This document shows, in pieces, positions 17,611 through 24,875 of a stretch of DNA of 45,132 bases (position 1 is the stretch's first letter; each line of letters starts with the position of its first letter). A program made the position numbers and the translations under genes. The stretch is from positions 1 through 45,132 of the forward strand of contig VGEV01000010.1 in assembly GCA_016869175.1 (NCBI GenBank), read 5' to 3'. The notes beneath the pieces are model-generated. The model was not told where the DNA came from, made no database searches, and saw only the letters and a program-made list of their open reading frames with translations. The DNA is from Alphaproteobacteria bacterium. Its GTDB lineage: Bacteria; Pseudomonadota; Alphaproteobacteria; GCA-2731375.

Positions 17611-18660
17611 CTACATCAGGAACACACCCTTGCCGCTGGTCTGCCTGTCGAACAGTTGATAGGCCGCCCGGGCCTGCTCCAGCTTCCAGCGATGGGTGAA
17701 CAGGCCATCGACGTCGATCTTGCGATCGGCGACGAACTGCGCGCACTCCGCCTGGCCAACCGTGGAAAAGGTCCAGGAGCCGTGCAACGTGACCTGCCGG
17801 CGCAGCAGGTCGGGGCTCACATCCAGCGTGACGCTTTCGCCCTCGCCGACAAAGCAGCAATGGCCCCAGGTGCGCACGCTGCGCACGGCTTGCGCACGGG
17901 CCATCGGATGGCCAGAACAATCGAGCGTCTTGTGCGCGCCCTCGCCATGCGTCAGCTCCTTGATGGCGGCGACGGGGTCGTTGCTGCCGGGGTTGACCAC
18001 CGCGGCCGCTCCGAACGCCTTGGCCCGTTCCAAACGCTGCGGCTCGGTATCGAGCGCGATCACCCGCGCACCCATGGCGGAGGCAAGCTGCGTCGCCGAC
18101 AGCCCGACCGGCCCCTGGCCGAAGATCGCGATCGTATCGCTGCCCGACAGATCGAGGCGTTTCAGCGCGCCCCAGGCCGTGCCGGTGCCGCAACTGATGG
18201 CGGCCCCGGTCTCGAACGACAGCTCGTCAGGCAGCGGCACCAAGGTCGAAGCCGGCACCTTCATGTAGGGCGCGTGCGCGCCATGGCCGGTCGCGCCATA
18301 GACGACGACGCCCTCGGCGCAGAGCTGCGACCAGCCGACCTGACAATGCTTGCATACGCCACAGCCCTTGTAGTGATGCACCATCACCCGGTCGCCGACC
18401 CGCGCCCTGGCCTCGGGCACGCCGGCGCCGACCGCCGCCACCACGCCGCAAGGCTCGTGCCCGCCGATGACCGGGCCGCTCAAGGCGCCCAGGCCTAGCG
18501 CGGCCGTCGCACCGCCCTTGGGCGCACGGTAGAATTTCAGGTCGCTGCCGCACATGCCCGACGCCTTGATCTCAAGCACGACCTCGCCCAGGCCGGGCGT
18601 CGGATCGGGAAACTCCAGGAAGTCCAATTCGCGTTCACCCAGGAACACCACCGCACGCAT
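17611..18660 (-). CDS. Zinc-dependent medium-chain alcohol dehydrogenase
   Basis: A medium-chain dehydrogenase of 349 residues. Catalytic zinc ligands are C37 (GMCGSD) and H68-E69 (GGHEP). The structural zinc lobe is intact, with C100, C103, C106 and C114. The cofactor motif IFGQGPVGLSATQLA is followed by VIALDTEPQRLERAKAFGA, whose aspartate fits NAD use. The whole resembles L-threonine or polyol dehydrogenase relatives, but the substrate is not resolved. GAGGGGGATCGAAC precedes the ATG. The gene sits between a small unknown gene and the SDR on the same strand, consistent with an operon oxidising an alcohol to an aldehyde or ketone. Confidence 0.87.
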   Translation of the reverse strand: MRAVVFLGERELDFLEFPDPTPGLGEVVLEIKASGMCGSDLKFYRAPKGGATAALGLGALSGPVIGGHEPCGVVAAVGAGVPEARARVGDRVMVHHYKGCGVCKHCQVGWSQLCAEGVVVYGATGHGAHAPYMKVPASTLVPLPDELSFETGAAISCGTGTAWGALKRLDLSGSDTIAIFGQGPVGLSATQLASAMGARVIALDTEPQRLERAKAFGAAAVVNPGSNDPVAAIKELTHGEGAHKTLDCSGHPMARAQAVRSVRTWGHCCFVGEGESVTLDVSPDLLRRQVTLHGSWTFSTVGQAECAQFVADRKIDVDGLFTHRWKLEQARAAYQLFDRQTSGKGVFLM

Positions 18661-18729
18661 GTTCGATCCCCCTCGTCACGTCGGGTCTTGCCATCCAGTC
18701 TAGAACAGTCCCGCAAGCCCACGACAGCC

Positions 18730-19053
18730 TCAGCCGCGCCGGCCCCGCCCGCGGCGCCGGAGCGCCTTGGCCAGCGCCTCCGCGCTCGCCAGCAAGGGCT
18801 GGCAATGCGCCTCGTCCATCGGCGGCAGCGTGCGCAACGAACCCGCCAACTCCGCCAGGATGTCGGCCAGCAGATAGTAGTGCAGATGCAGCCGGGCAAC
18901 GCGGCGGTCCGCACTGCCCCGCACCAGCTGCAGGTGCACACCCTCGACGTCCGCCGTGGCGTCGAAGCTGGCATCGCGGACGAACGAGCCGATATAGACC
19001 TTGTCGGGGAAATCGATGGAAACTTCCGCGCCGTCGGTGATCGGTCGTGTCAT
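18730..19053 (-). CDS. Unrecognised small protein, first gene of a catabolic operon
   Basis: A 107-residue soluble protein that I do not recognise. The N-terminal half looks beta-rich (AEVSIDFPDKVYIGSFV, VEGVHLQLVRG). The C-terminal half is helical with RLHLHYYLLADILAELAGSL and ends in a basic tail of eight arginines among glycines. No signal peptide, membrane segment or catalytic motif is visible. The ATG at 19053 follows AGGGTGAAAGC. It lies first in the run leading to the alcohol dehydrogenase, with 69 bases between them, and directly next to the divergent control region at 19054-19149. A role linked to that pathway is likely by position only. Confidence 0.62.
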   Translation of the reverse strand: MTRPITDGAEVSIDFPDKVYIGSFVRDASFDATADVEGVHLQLVRGSADRRVARLHLHYYLLADILAELAGSLRTLPPMDEAHCQPLLASAEALAKALRRRGRGRRG

Positions 19054-19077
19054 GCTTTCACCCTGTTCGCCCGCCAT

Positions 19078-19118
19078 GCGAAGCTTGCTGGCAGCATGGC
19101 TGATCGGCTTAGCTTCGC
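19078..19118. promoter_or_regulatory. Inverted repeat in a divergent promoter region (candidate operator)
   Basis: The arms GCGAAGCT (19078-19085) and AGCTTCGC (19111-19118) are perfect reverse complements separated by 25 bases. Inside lies a second perfect repeat, TGCTG-G-CAGCA (19086-19096). The element occupies the 96-base region between two divergent operons. Such a position is typical of operators shared by divergent promoters, but no regulator gene is adjacent and no clear promoter hexamers are seen. An RNA hairpin is the alternative. Confidence 0.4.
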
Positions 19119-19149
19119 GACAGGGCAATGACAACCCCGGGGGACGGCA

Positions 19150-19923
19150 ATGGCAAGACTGGCTGGAAAGGTTGCGCTGATCACGGGCGCCGGCGCCGGG
19201 ATCGGCAGGGCGGCGGCGCAGGTCTTCGCGGCCGAAGGCGCCAAGGTGGCACTGGTCGACCTCCACCGCGCAAGCCTGGAGGAAACCGCCCGTGGTCTTG
19301 CCGACAGCCTCACCTTGCCGGCCGATGTGACCAAGCCGGAAGAGAATACCCGGCTCGTCGCCGAGACCGAGAAGCGGTTCGGCGGCCTCGACATCGCCAT
19401 CTTCAATGCCGGCATCGAGGGACCGGTGGAAGATTTCGTCAGCTATCCCCTGGAAGCCTTCGACCGGGTGCTGGCGATCAATCTGCGCGCCGTGTTCTTG
19501 GGCATGCAGGCTGCCATCCCGGCCATGCGTCGGCGCGGAGGCGGCAGCATGGTGTTGACGTCCTCCACCGCCGGCTTGCGCGCCCTGGTCGGCATGGCGG
19601 CCTATACCGCGAGCAAGCACGGCGTGATCGGCTTGATGAAATCGGCCGCGGTCGACCTGGCGCCGGAGAAGATCCGCGTCAACACGGTCAATCCCGGCCC
19701 GATCGACACCCGCATGCTGCGCGCTCTCGAAGGTCGCTTCCGGCCCGACGACCCGGCCGCGGCGGACGAGGCAACCCGGCGCAACTCGCCATCCAAGCGC
19801 AAGGGCCGGCCCGAGGAAGTGGCCAAGCTGATGCTGTTCCTGGCCAGCGACGAGGCCAGCTTCTGCACGGGCGGGGTCTACATGGTCGATGGCGGCCAGT
19901 CCGCGGGCATCGCGCGGCCCTGA
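19150..19923 (+). CDS. SDR family oxidoreductase
   Basis: A classical SDR of 257 residues. The cofactor motif is GAGAGIG at residues 13-19 and strand two ends in ALVDLHR, which suggests NAD(H). The usual NNAG is FNAG here (residues 85-88). The catalytic residues are S139, Y152 and K156 in YTASKHG. The C-terminal IRVNTVNPGPIDTRM and FLASDEASFCTGGVYMVDGG match the wrecked SDR at 22819-23219 closely, so the latter may be its decayed copy. First gene of a plus-strand run of four. Confidence 0.87.
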   Translation: MARLAGKVALITGAGAGIGRAAAQVFAAEGAKVALVDLHRASLEETARGLADSLTLPADVTKPEENTRLVAETEKRFGGLDIAIFNAGIEGPVEDFVSYPLEAFDRVLAINLRAVFLGMQAAIPAMRRRGGGSMVLTSSTAGLRALVGMAAYTASKHGVIGLMKSAAVDLAPEKIRVNTVNPGPIDTRMLRALEGRFRPDDPAAADEATRRNSPSKRKGRPEEVAKLMLFLASDEASFCTGGVYMVDGGQSAGIARP

Positions 19924-19949
19924 AACCGCGAGCGAAGAAGGAGCACGCC

Positions 19950-20954
19950 TTGGCACGCAAACCCATCGGCCACGAGCGCGTGGCAGCGATGACCGGCGTC
20001 AACCCCAACTGGCTCATGCGCTTCGTCAGGGATCATCCGGAAGTGCGCAAACTGACCGCCGGGGCCGAGACGCCGCATCTGGCGGGCGCTATCGACGTGC
20101 ATGTGCATGCCGACCCGTGCAGCCTGATCCCGCGCGCGCAGAGCTATACCGAAGTCGCCATCGAATGCGCCAACGCCGGCATGCGGGCGGTGGTGCGCAA
20201 GGACCATAGCTATTCGACCGTCGGCGAGGCGGTGGCCATCCAGCGGCACGTCGACCATCTGGTCGAGAGCGGCCGGCTTGCTAACCGCATCGAGGTCTAT
20301 GGCGGCATCCCGACGCGCTTCGGCCGCGGCCCCGAACTGGTTCGCGACGCGTTGCGGACGGGCATGCTGAAGGAAATCTGGATGAACCCGGTGGGCGGCG
20401 TGCCGCTGGTCGAGAGCACACGGGTCTATCCGGAAGTGCTCGACCTGATCAAACTGGCCGCGGAGCGCGGCATCGGCCTCAACCTGGGGCCGCCCAACCA
20501 CAGCCTCGCCTATGCTGGCATCGACGATTACGATGGCCTGGCACCGCTCGTTGATGCGGTGGCCAAGATCGGCTGCGTTGCCTGCCTCGATCATCCCTTG
20601 AGCTCATACGATGTCGACGAGATCGACCGGCTGACCCCACCCGGCGTCTATGCCGGTCTGTTCTGCTTTCCCTCGCTGCCCAGCATCATCAAGGGCCCGC
20701 TCGCCGATCCGCAGGAGACGCTCGATCTCGTCCGGCGCATCGGTGCCGGGCGGTGCATCGTCGCCAGCGACGTCGGCACCATGCTGGAGCCAAGCACGAT
20801 GGAATCGCTGCGCCTGATGATCCGCTTCCTGCTCGGGCTCGGCCTGCCGGGCCCGGCGGTTGACCAGATGCTGAAGGTCAATCCCGCGAAGCTGATTGGT
20901 CTGTCGACACCCTCGCTGGCAGACGAGGCGTCATTTCCCCGAGCCGCCGAATGA
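19950..20954 (+). CDS. DUF6282-like amidohydrolase-fold protein
   Basis: A metal-dependent hydrolase-like protein of 334 residues. The first barrel strand is GAIDVHVHADPC with histidines 51 and 53, followed by helices and strands ending with GRCIVASDVGT, which offers the late aspartate. The overall pattern resembles the DUF6282 group within the amidohydrolase superfamily, whose reactions are not established. The TTG at 19950 is chosen because AAGGAG stands six bases upstream; a later ATG at 19989 has no such site. It starts 26 bases after the SDR and probably shares its transcript. Confidence 0.75.
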   Translation: MARKPIGHERVAAMTGVNPNWLMRFVRDHPEVRKLTAGAETPHLAGAIDVHVHADPCSLIPRAQSYTEVAIECANAGMRAVVRKDHSYSTVGEAVAIQRHVDHLVESGRLANRIEVYGGIPTRFGRGPELVRDALRTGMLKEIWMNPVGGVPLVESTRVYPEVLDLIKLAAERGIGLNLGPPNHSLAYAGIDDYDGLAPLVDAVAKIGCVACLDHPLSSYDVDEIDRLTPPGVYAGLFCFPSLPSIIKGPLADPQETLDLVRRIGAGRCIVASDVGTMLEPSTMESLRLMIRFLLGLGLPGPAVDQMLKVNPAKLIGLSTPSLADEASFPRAAE

Positions 20955-20991
20955 GGCAGGCGGCTGCGCCCAGCCAGCCGAGGAGGCCCGC

Positions 20992-21813
20992 TTGCTCATC
21001 GCGCAGATCACCGACATGCATGTCCGGCCCTATGCCAAGCCCTGCTATGGCCGGGTGGAAACCAATGCGCATCTGCGCCAGGCGGTGCGTGCGCTGGGCG
21101 AGTTGCGGCCGGCGCCCGACCTCGTGCTGGCGACCGGCGACCTGGTCGACCGAGGCTCGATCGAGGAATACGAGATCCTGCGCGATCTGCTGTCGCCGTT
21201 GACCATGCCGGTCTACCTGATCCCGGGCAACCACGACGATCGGGCCAACTTGCGGGCGGTGTTCGCGGACGCCTATCTGCGGCAGGACGACCGGTTCCTG
21301 CATTATGTGGTCGACCGCCACCCGGTCAGGCTGATCGGCCTCGACACGCTGGTGCCGGGCAGCCCGGACGGCGAGCTCTGCGCCGACCGCTTGCGTTGGC
21401 TGAGCCATCGCCTGGCGGAGCGGCCGGACCAGCCGACCGTCCTGTTCATGCACCACCCGCCTTTTGCCAGTGGGCTTGGCCACATGGACCGCTTCGCCTG
21501 TGTGGGGTCCGAACCGCTGGCGGCCCTGGTGCGGGCCTATCCACGGATCGAGCGGGTGCTGTGCGGCCATCAGCATCGCTCGGTGCAGATGCGCTGGGCC
21601 GGCACGCTCGCCTCGATCGCGCCGTCGACCGCGCACCAGATGACCTTCGACACCGCGCCCGATGCGCCACTTGCCTTCGTCATGGAGCCGCCCGGCTTCC
21701 ACTTGCATCTGTGGCGCGAAGACACAGGCGTCGTGACCCATCAGCTTTACGTCGGGCCGCATGCCGGGCCTTACCCGATCCGGCCGGCGGCCGGCACAGG
21801 AGGCGAGACATGA
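20992..21813 (+). CDS. Metallophosphoesterase, class III cyclic-nucleotide phosphodiesterase-like
   Basis: A calcineurin-like phosphoesterase of 273 residues. Its metal ligands are all visible: D8 and H10 in QITDMHV, D50 in ATGDLVDRG, N80-H81 in PGNHDDR, the histidine pair in FMHHPPF and CGHQHR. This set and the length match CpdA-type cyclic nucleotide phosphodiesterases, although many relatives act on other phosphodiesters. The TTG at 20992 is chosen because a full AGGAGG lies five bases before it and the first strand begins directly after. It follows the DUF6282-like gene by 37 bases and overlaps the next gene by four. A catabolic operon is an unusual setting for a signalling phosphodiesterase. 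Confidence 0.85.
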   Translation: MLIAQITDMHVRPYAKPCYGRVETNAHLRQAVRALGELRPAPDLVLATGDLVDRGSIEEYEILRDLLSPLTMPVYLIPGNHDDRANLRAVFADAYLRQDDRFLHYVVDRHPVRLIGLDTLVPGSPDGELCADRLRWLSHRLAERPDQPTVLFMHHPPFASGLGHMDRFACVGSEPLAALVRAYPRIERVLCGHQHRSVQMRWAGTLASIAPSTAHQMTFDTAPDAPLAFVMEPPGFHLHLWREDTGVVTHQLYVGPHAGPYPIRPAAGTGGET

Positions 21814-22145
21814 ACCAGCAGGACAGTCCTTATGTCTTTCGCGCAAGCGAGGCGCCCTTGGTGCAGATGGGGCTGGCGCTCAAGGTCAAGGAGGCCCGCA
21901 TGCTGGACGGCATGACGGTGCGCTACCAGGAACGTGCGCCCGGCCCGCGCAACCAGGGAGCGTGGTGCGAGACCGGCCACACCGCCTTCGTCTTGAGCGG
22001 TCGGCTGGCCTACGAATTCCCCAACCACGCGGTCGAGGTTGGACCCGGCGACATCGTGCACATCCCGGCCGGCCACGCCCATCGCCATCGCCCGAGCGTG
22101 GTGGGCAACGAGACGGTCAAGTACTTCATCACCGAGTTCGAATGA
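21810..22145 (+). CDS. Single-domain cupin protein
   Basis: A small cupin of 111 residues. WCETGHTAFVLSGRLAYEF is followed by EVGPGDIVHIPAGHAHRHR, the two cupin half-motifs with the second histidine-rich. Such proteins bind a metal and serve as isomerases, dioxygenases or binding proteins. Its ATG overlaps the TGA of the phosphodiesterase gene by four bases and has AGGAGGCGAGAC before it, so it is the last gene of the run starting at 19150. The converging methyltransferase gene ends six bases beyond. Confidence 0.78.
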   Translation: MNQQDSPYVFRASEAPLVQMGLALKVKEARMLDGMTVRYQERAPGPRNQGAWCETGHTAFVLSGRLAYEFPNHAVEVGPGDIVHIPAGHAHRHRPSVVGNETVKYFITEFE

Positions 22146-22151
22146 GCCGGT

Positions 22152-22802
22152 TCACGCCGGCTTGCGCAGATGCACCAGCGTGAACAGGCCAAACGGCGCG
22201 AGCGGACGCCGCTCGACCAACCGCAGGGTGCTGCCGGCCATCAGCTCCTCGAAGCCGAAGGCTGGGCGCCAGCCAAGCCAGTCGGCCAGCGGTTCCAGCG
22301 CGCGCTCGATCCGCCGCCGGGCGACGGTCTCGCCGGCGAAGTGATTGACCAGCACGATGTCCCCACCCGGCCGGCAAACCCGCGCCGCTTCCGCCAGCAC
22401 GGCCGCCGGCTCCGGCACCACGGACATCACATAGGCCGCGACCACCGCGTCGAAACTGGCATCGCAGAAGGCCAGGTTGCCGGCGTCCATCAGCGACAGT
22501 CCGGCGACTTGCCCCAGCTTGCGCTCCCGCGCCCGGCGCTGCGCCAGCGCCAGCATGTCCGGCGAGATGTCGATGCCGACCAAGCGGCGATCCGCGGGAT
22601 AGAGAGGCAGGGTGAGGCCGGTGCCCACGCCCAACTCCAGAATGACCCGAGCCCGCGCCGCGGCCGTGGTGGCGGCCAAGCGGCGCCCCTGGCGAGCCAG
22701 CATCCAGCTGAAGGTATGGTCGTAGATCGGCGCGTAGCGAGCATAGGCCCGCCGGATCGCCTCGAGATCCATGCCAAACGCACTGGGCGAGCCGAGCGCC
22801 AT
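22152..22802 (-). CDS. pmtA: Phosphatidylethanolamine N-methyltransferase-like SAM methyltransferase
   Basis: Class I SAM-dependent methyltransferase of 216 residues resembling the Rhodobacter-type PmtA, which methylates phosphatidylethanolamine toward phosphatidylcholine at the inner membrane. The SAM site is VILELGVGTGLTLPLY, followed by LVGIDISPDML and VCRPGGDIVLVNHFAGE; the VNHF segment is typical of PmtA. The frame is open for 22 more codons upstream, but the ATG at 22802 follows TTGGAG at eight bases and matches the family start. It lies 16 bases downstream of a wrecked SDR gene on the same strand, so its promoter may lie within that remnant. Activity on ubiquinone precursors is the main alternative. 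Confidence 0.75.
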   Translation of the reverse strand: MALGSPSAFGMDLEAIRRAYARYAPIYDHTFSWMLARQGRRLAATTAAARARVILELGVGTGLTLPLYPADRRLVGIDISPDMLALAQRRARERKLGQVAGLSLMDAGNLAFCDASFDAVVAAYVMSVVPEPAAVLAEAARVCRPGGDIVLVNHFAGETVARRRIERALEPLADWLGWRPAFGFEELMAGSTLRLVERRPLAPFGLFTLVHLRKPA

Positions 22803-22818
22803 CTTGCGACTCCAATAC

Positions 22819-23219
22819 CTAGGATATCCGGCCGACCATGACGCCGCCATCCACCAGGTAGCGGCCAACGGTGCGGAAGCTCGCGTCGACGCTGGCCAAG
22901 AACCGCATCAGCCTAGCGACTTCCGCCGGCGTGCCATAGCGCTTGAACGGCAGGCTCGCTTGCATGGCGTTGCGGGCGGCGGCGGGAGCCCGGGCCCGCG
23001 CGCCCGCTTCCAGCGCGTGGATCATGCGCGCGTCGATGGGCGCTGGATTGACCCTATTGACGCGGATGTTGCGCTTGGCGGCCAGCGGCGCCGGTTCGTC
23101 CGGGTCAACCGGCAATACCGCCGCGCCCTCGGCCGCAAACGGCTTGCCGGTCGCCGGCCAATGCCACCGCTGCCGCCGGTGACGAGCGCCCTACGGTCCT
23201 TCGGTCTGGCCACAGCCAC
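22819..23219 (-). pseudogene. Remnant of an SDR oxidoreductase gene
   Basis: The 5' end (GTG at 23219) encodes RALVTGGSGGIG, the SDR cofactor motif. A frameshift of one base follows near 23150. In the shifted frame come FAAEGAAVLPVD, then directly NIRVNRVNPAPIDARMIHALE and a normal SDR C-terminus ending with YLVDGGVMVGRIS. About 130 residues, including NNAG and the catalytic S-Y-K residues, are missing. A frameshift plus an internal deletion means no active enzyme can be made. The remaining pieces match the SDR at 19150-19923 best, which may be the parent or a sister copy. Confidence 0.78.
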
Positions 23220-23278
23220 CCCCCTTCGGCCACAGCATTAGGCCAATGTCGCATCCTCAGGCAACGGAAATCCGGTGC

Positions 23279-24232
23279 CTAGCGCTGACTGTCGCCGACC
23301 GCGGTGCCGAGCGGTCCATTCAACGCCCACGCCGCCACGTCGGCCCACACCTGTTCCGCTTGCAGATCGCGCAGCAGCATGTGCCAGCCGGAGGGATAGC
23401 GGCGCAGCGTCGGCTTCATGCCGCTGTCGGCGAACGGCCGCAGGATGCTGTCGGGCGGCAGCACCTCGTCCCGCTCGCCGACCAGCACCAACAGCGGTCG
23501 GCCGACCCGTCCCGCAACGGCATGCGCCGCGTCCATCAGTCGAACAAGGCCATGCACGGCATCGAGCCGGGTCTGCTTCAGCACCAAGGGATCGTTCGCC
23601 AGGGCGCGCAGCATGGGGACGTTGTCGCTCGGCCTTCGCCGCAACTCGGCTCCGCCGGCATGGTTCCACGGCATGACATGCGCCCCCACCCAGACCGCCG
23701 CGCGGAACAGGCCGTTGAGCTCCGGCCCACCCCACAGCGCCGGAGCCACCAGGATGCCGCCCGCGGCCTCGTCACCGCCCTGGCTCAGCGCCAGCACGGC
23801 AACGGCACCCCCCATGCTTTCGCCCAGCAGGAAGACCGGCACGTCGGGGTGACGCGCCTTGACCGCCCGCAACACCGCGCGCGCATCGGCCGCCAGCACT
23901 TCGTGCGCCGCCCAAATGCCCGGTTCGGGCGCAGCCCCGAAACCGCGTTGATCATAGGCATAGGTGACGACGCCTTGCCGGCGCCACCAGGCGGCTGGCG
24001 CCTCGAAGGCGCGGCGATAGTCGTTGAACCCGTGCAGGGCGACGATGGCCGCGATCGGCGGGCCGGACGGCTGCCACACCGTGAACGGCAGGCGCGCGCC
24101 GTCGGCCGCGACGAAGACCTCGGCCTCCAGCCTCGGTGGGCCGAGCGGCGGGCCGGCGAGCTGCACGCGCGGCGCGCAGGCGGCCAGCGCCAGCCCAAGT
24201 CCCAGCACGATCGATCCGATGCGCCGCCTCAT
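23279..24232 (-). CDS. Alpha/beta hydrolase lipoprotein (lysophospholipase-like, serine aminopeptidase S33 fold)
   Basis: A predicted lipoprotein of 317 residues. The signal peptide ends in LALAAC with the lipidated cysteine at residue 19. The hydrolase core shows IVALHGFNDYRRAF, the nucleophile elbow GESMGG (S139), the acid D255 in GERDEVLPP and the histidine H284 in SGWHML. This is a complete triad, and the arrangement matches monoacylglycerol lipase / lysophospholipase relatives. It would act at the inner or outer membrane on the periplasmic side. Its ATG overlaps the stop of the uracil-DNA-glycosylase-family gene by four bases. The natural ester substrate is unknown. Confidence 0.85.
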   Translation of the reverse strand: MRRRIGSIVLGLGLALAACAPRVQLAGPPLGPPRLEAEVFVAADGARLPFTVWQPSGPPIAAIVALHGFNDYRRAFEAPAAWWRRQGVVTYAYDQRGFGAAPEPGIWAAHEVLAADARAVLRAVKARHPDVPVFLLGESMGGAVAVLALSQGGDEAAGGILVAPALWGGPELNGLFRAAVWVGAHVMPWNHAGGAELRRRPSDNVPMLRALANDPLVLKQTRLDAVHGLVRLMDAAHAVAGRVGRPLLVLVGERDEVLPPDSILRPFADSGMKPTLRRYPSGWHMLLRDLQAEQVWADVAAWALNGPLGTAVGDSQR

Positions 24233-24819
24233 TGCTCGATCACGGCACGCACCCGTCGGCGCAATTCGGGTAGCACATCCGCGGCGAACCAAGTGTTGCG
24301 GCGCTCCCAGCCGCCGGTCCGCCAGGACGGGTGCGGCAACGGCAGGCAGCCGGGCAGGTAGTCGCGAAAGGCGGCGACCGTCTCGGTTAGACTGGCCTTG
24401 CGGGCATCGCCCAGATGCCAGGCGATGGCGTATTGCCCAATCGTCAGCATGAGTTCGACCGCGGGCAACAGCGCCATCAGTCGGTGGTGCCAGGCCGCGG
24501 CGCATTCCGGGCGCGGCGGCAGGTCGCCGCCCCGCGCGTCGCGCCCGGGGTAACAGAAGCCCATGGGCACGATGGCGATCCCGCGTTCGTCATAGAACTG
24601 CGCCGGCGAAAGGTCGAGCCATTGCCGCAAGCGCTCGCCGCTGCGGTCCTGCCAGGGAATGCCACTCGCATGCACCCGTGTGCCGGGCGCCTGGCCGGCG
24701 ATCAACAGTCGCGCGCGGCGGCTCGCGCGCACGATCGGTCGCGGCCCCAACGGCAGATGCGGGACGCATAGCCGGCACCGGCGAATTTCGCTGAGCAGCT
24801 GGTCAAGGGGCGGCGACAT
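24229..24819 (-). CDS. Uracil-DNA glycosylase superfamily protein
   Basis: A protein of 196 residues. The first motif, LLIAGQAPGTRVHASGIPW, resembles motif A of family 4/5-like glycosylases. LPLPHPSWR near the C-terminus is motif B. CRLC near the N-terminus recalls the iron-sulphur ligands of family 4 enzymes, but the other two cysteines are not evident, so cluster binding is doubtful. It may remove uracil or a related damaged base from DNA; some relatives of this shape have unknown substrates. The ATG at 24819 is the first plausible start, with no strong ribosome binding site. It is divergent from the MORN-domain gene at 24876, only 56 bases away. Confidence 0.78.
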   Translation of the reverse strand: MSPPLDQLLSEIRRCRLCVPHLPLGPRPIVRASRRARLLIAGQAPGTRVHASGIPWQDRSGERLRQWLDLSPAQFYDERGIAIVPMGFCYPGRDARGGDLPPRPECAAAWHHRLMALLPAVELMLTIGQYAIAWHLGDARKASLTETVAAFRDYLPGCLPLPHPSWRTGGWERRNTWFAADVLPELRRRVRAVIEQ

Positions 24820-24875
24820 GGCGGCGATGCTCTGACAGCGGGTTCGGCTATAGTAGTCTGGCAGAGGGGGGCAAC

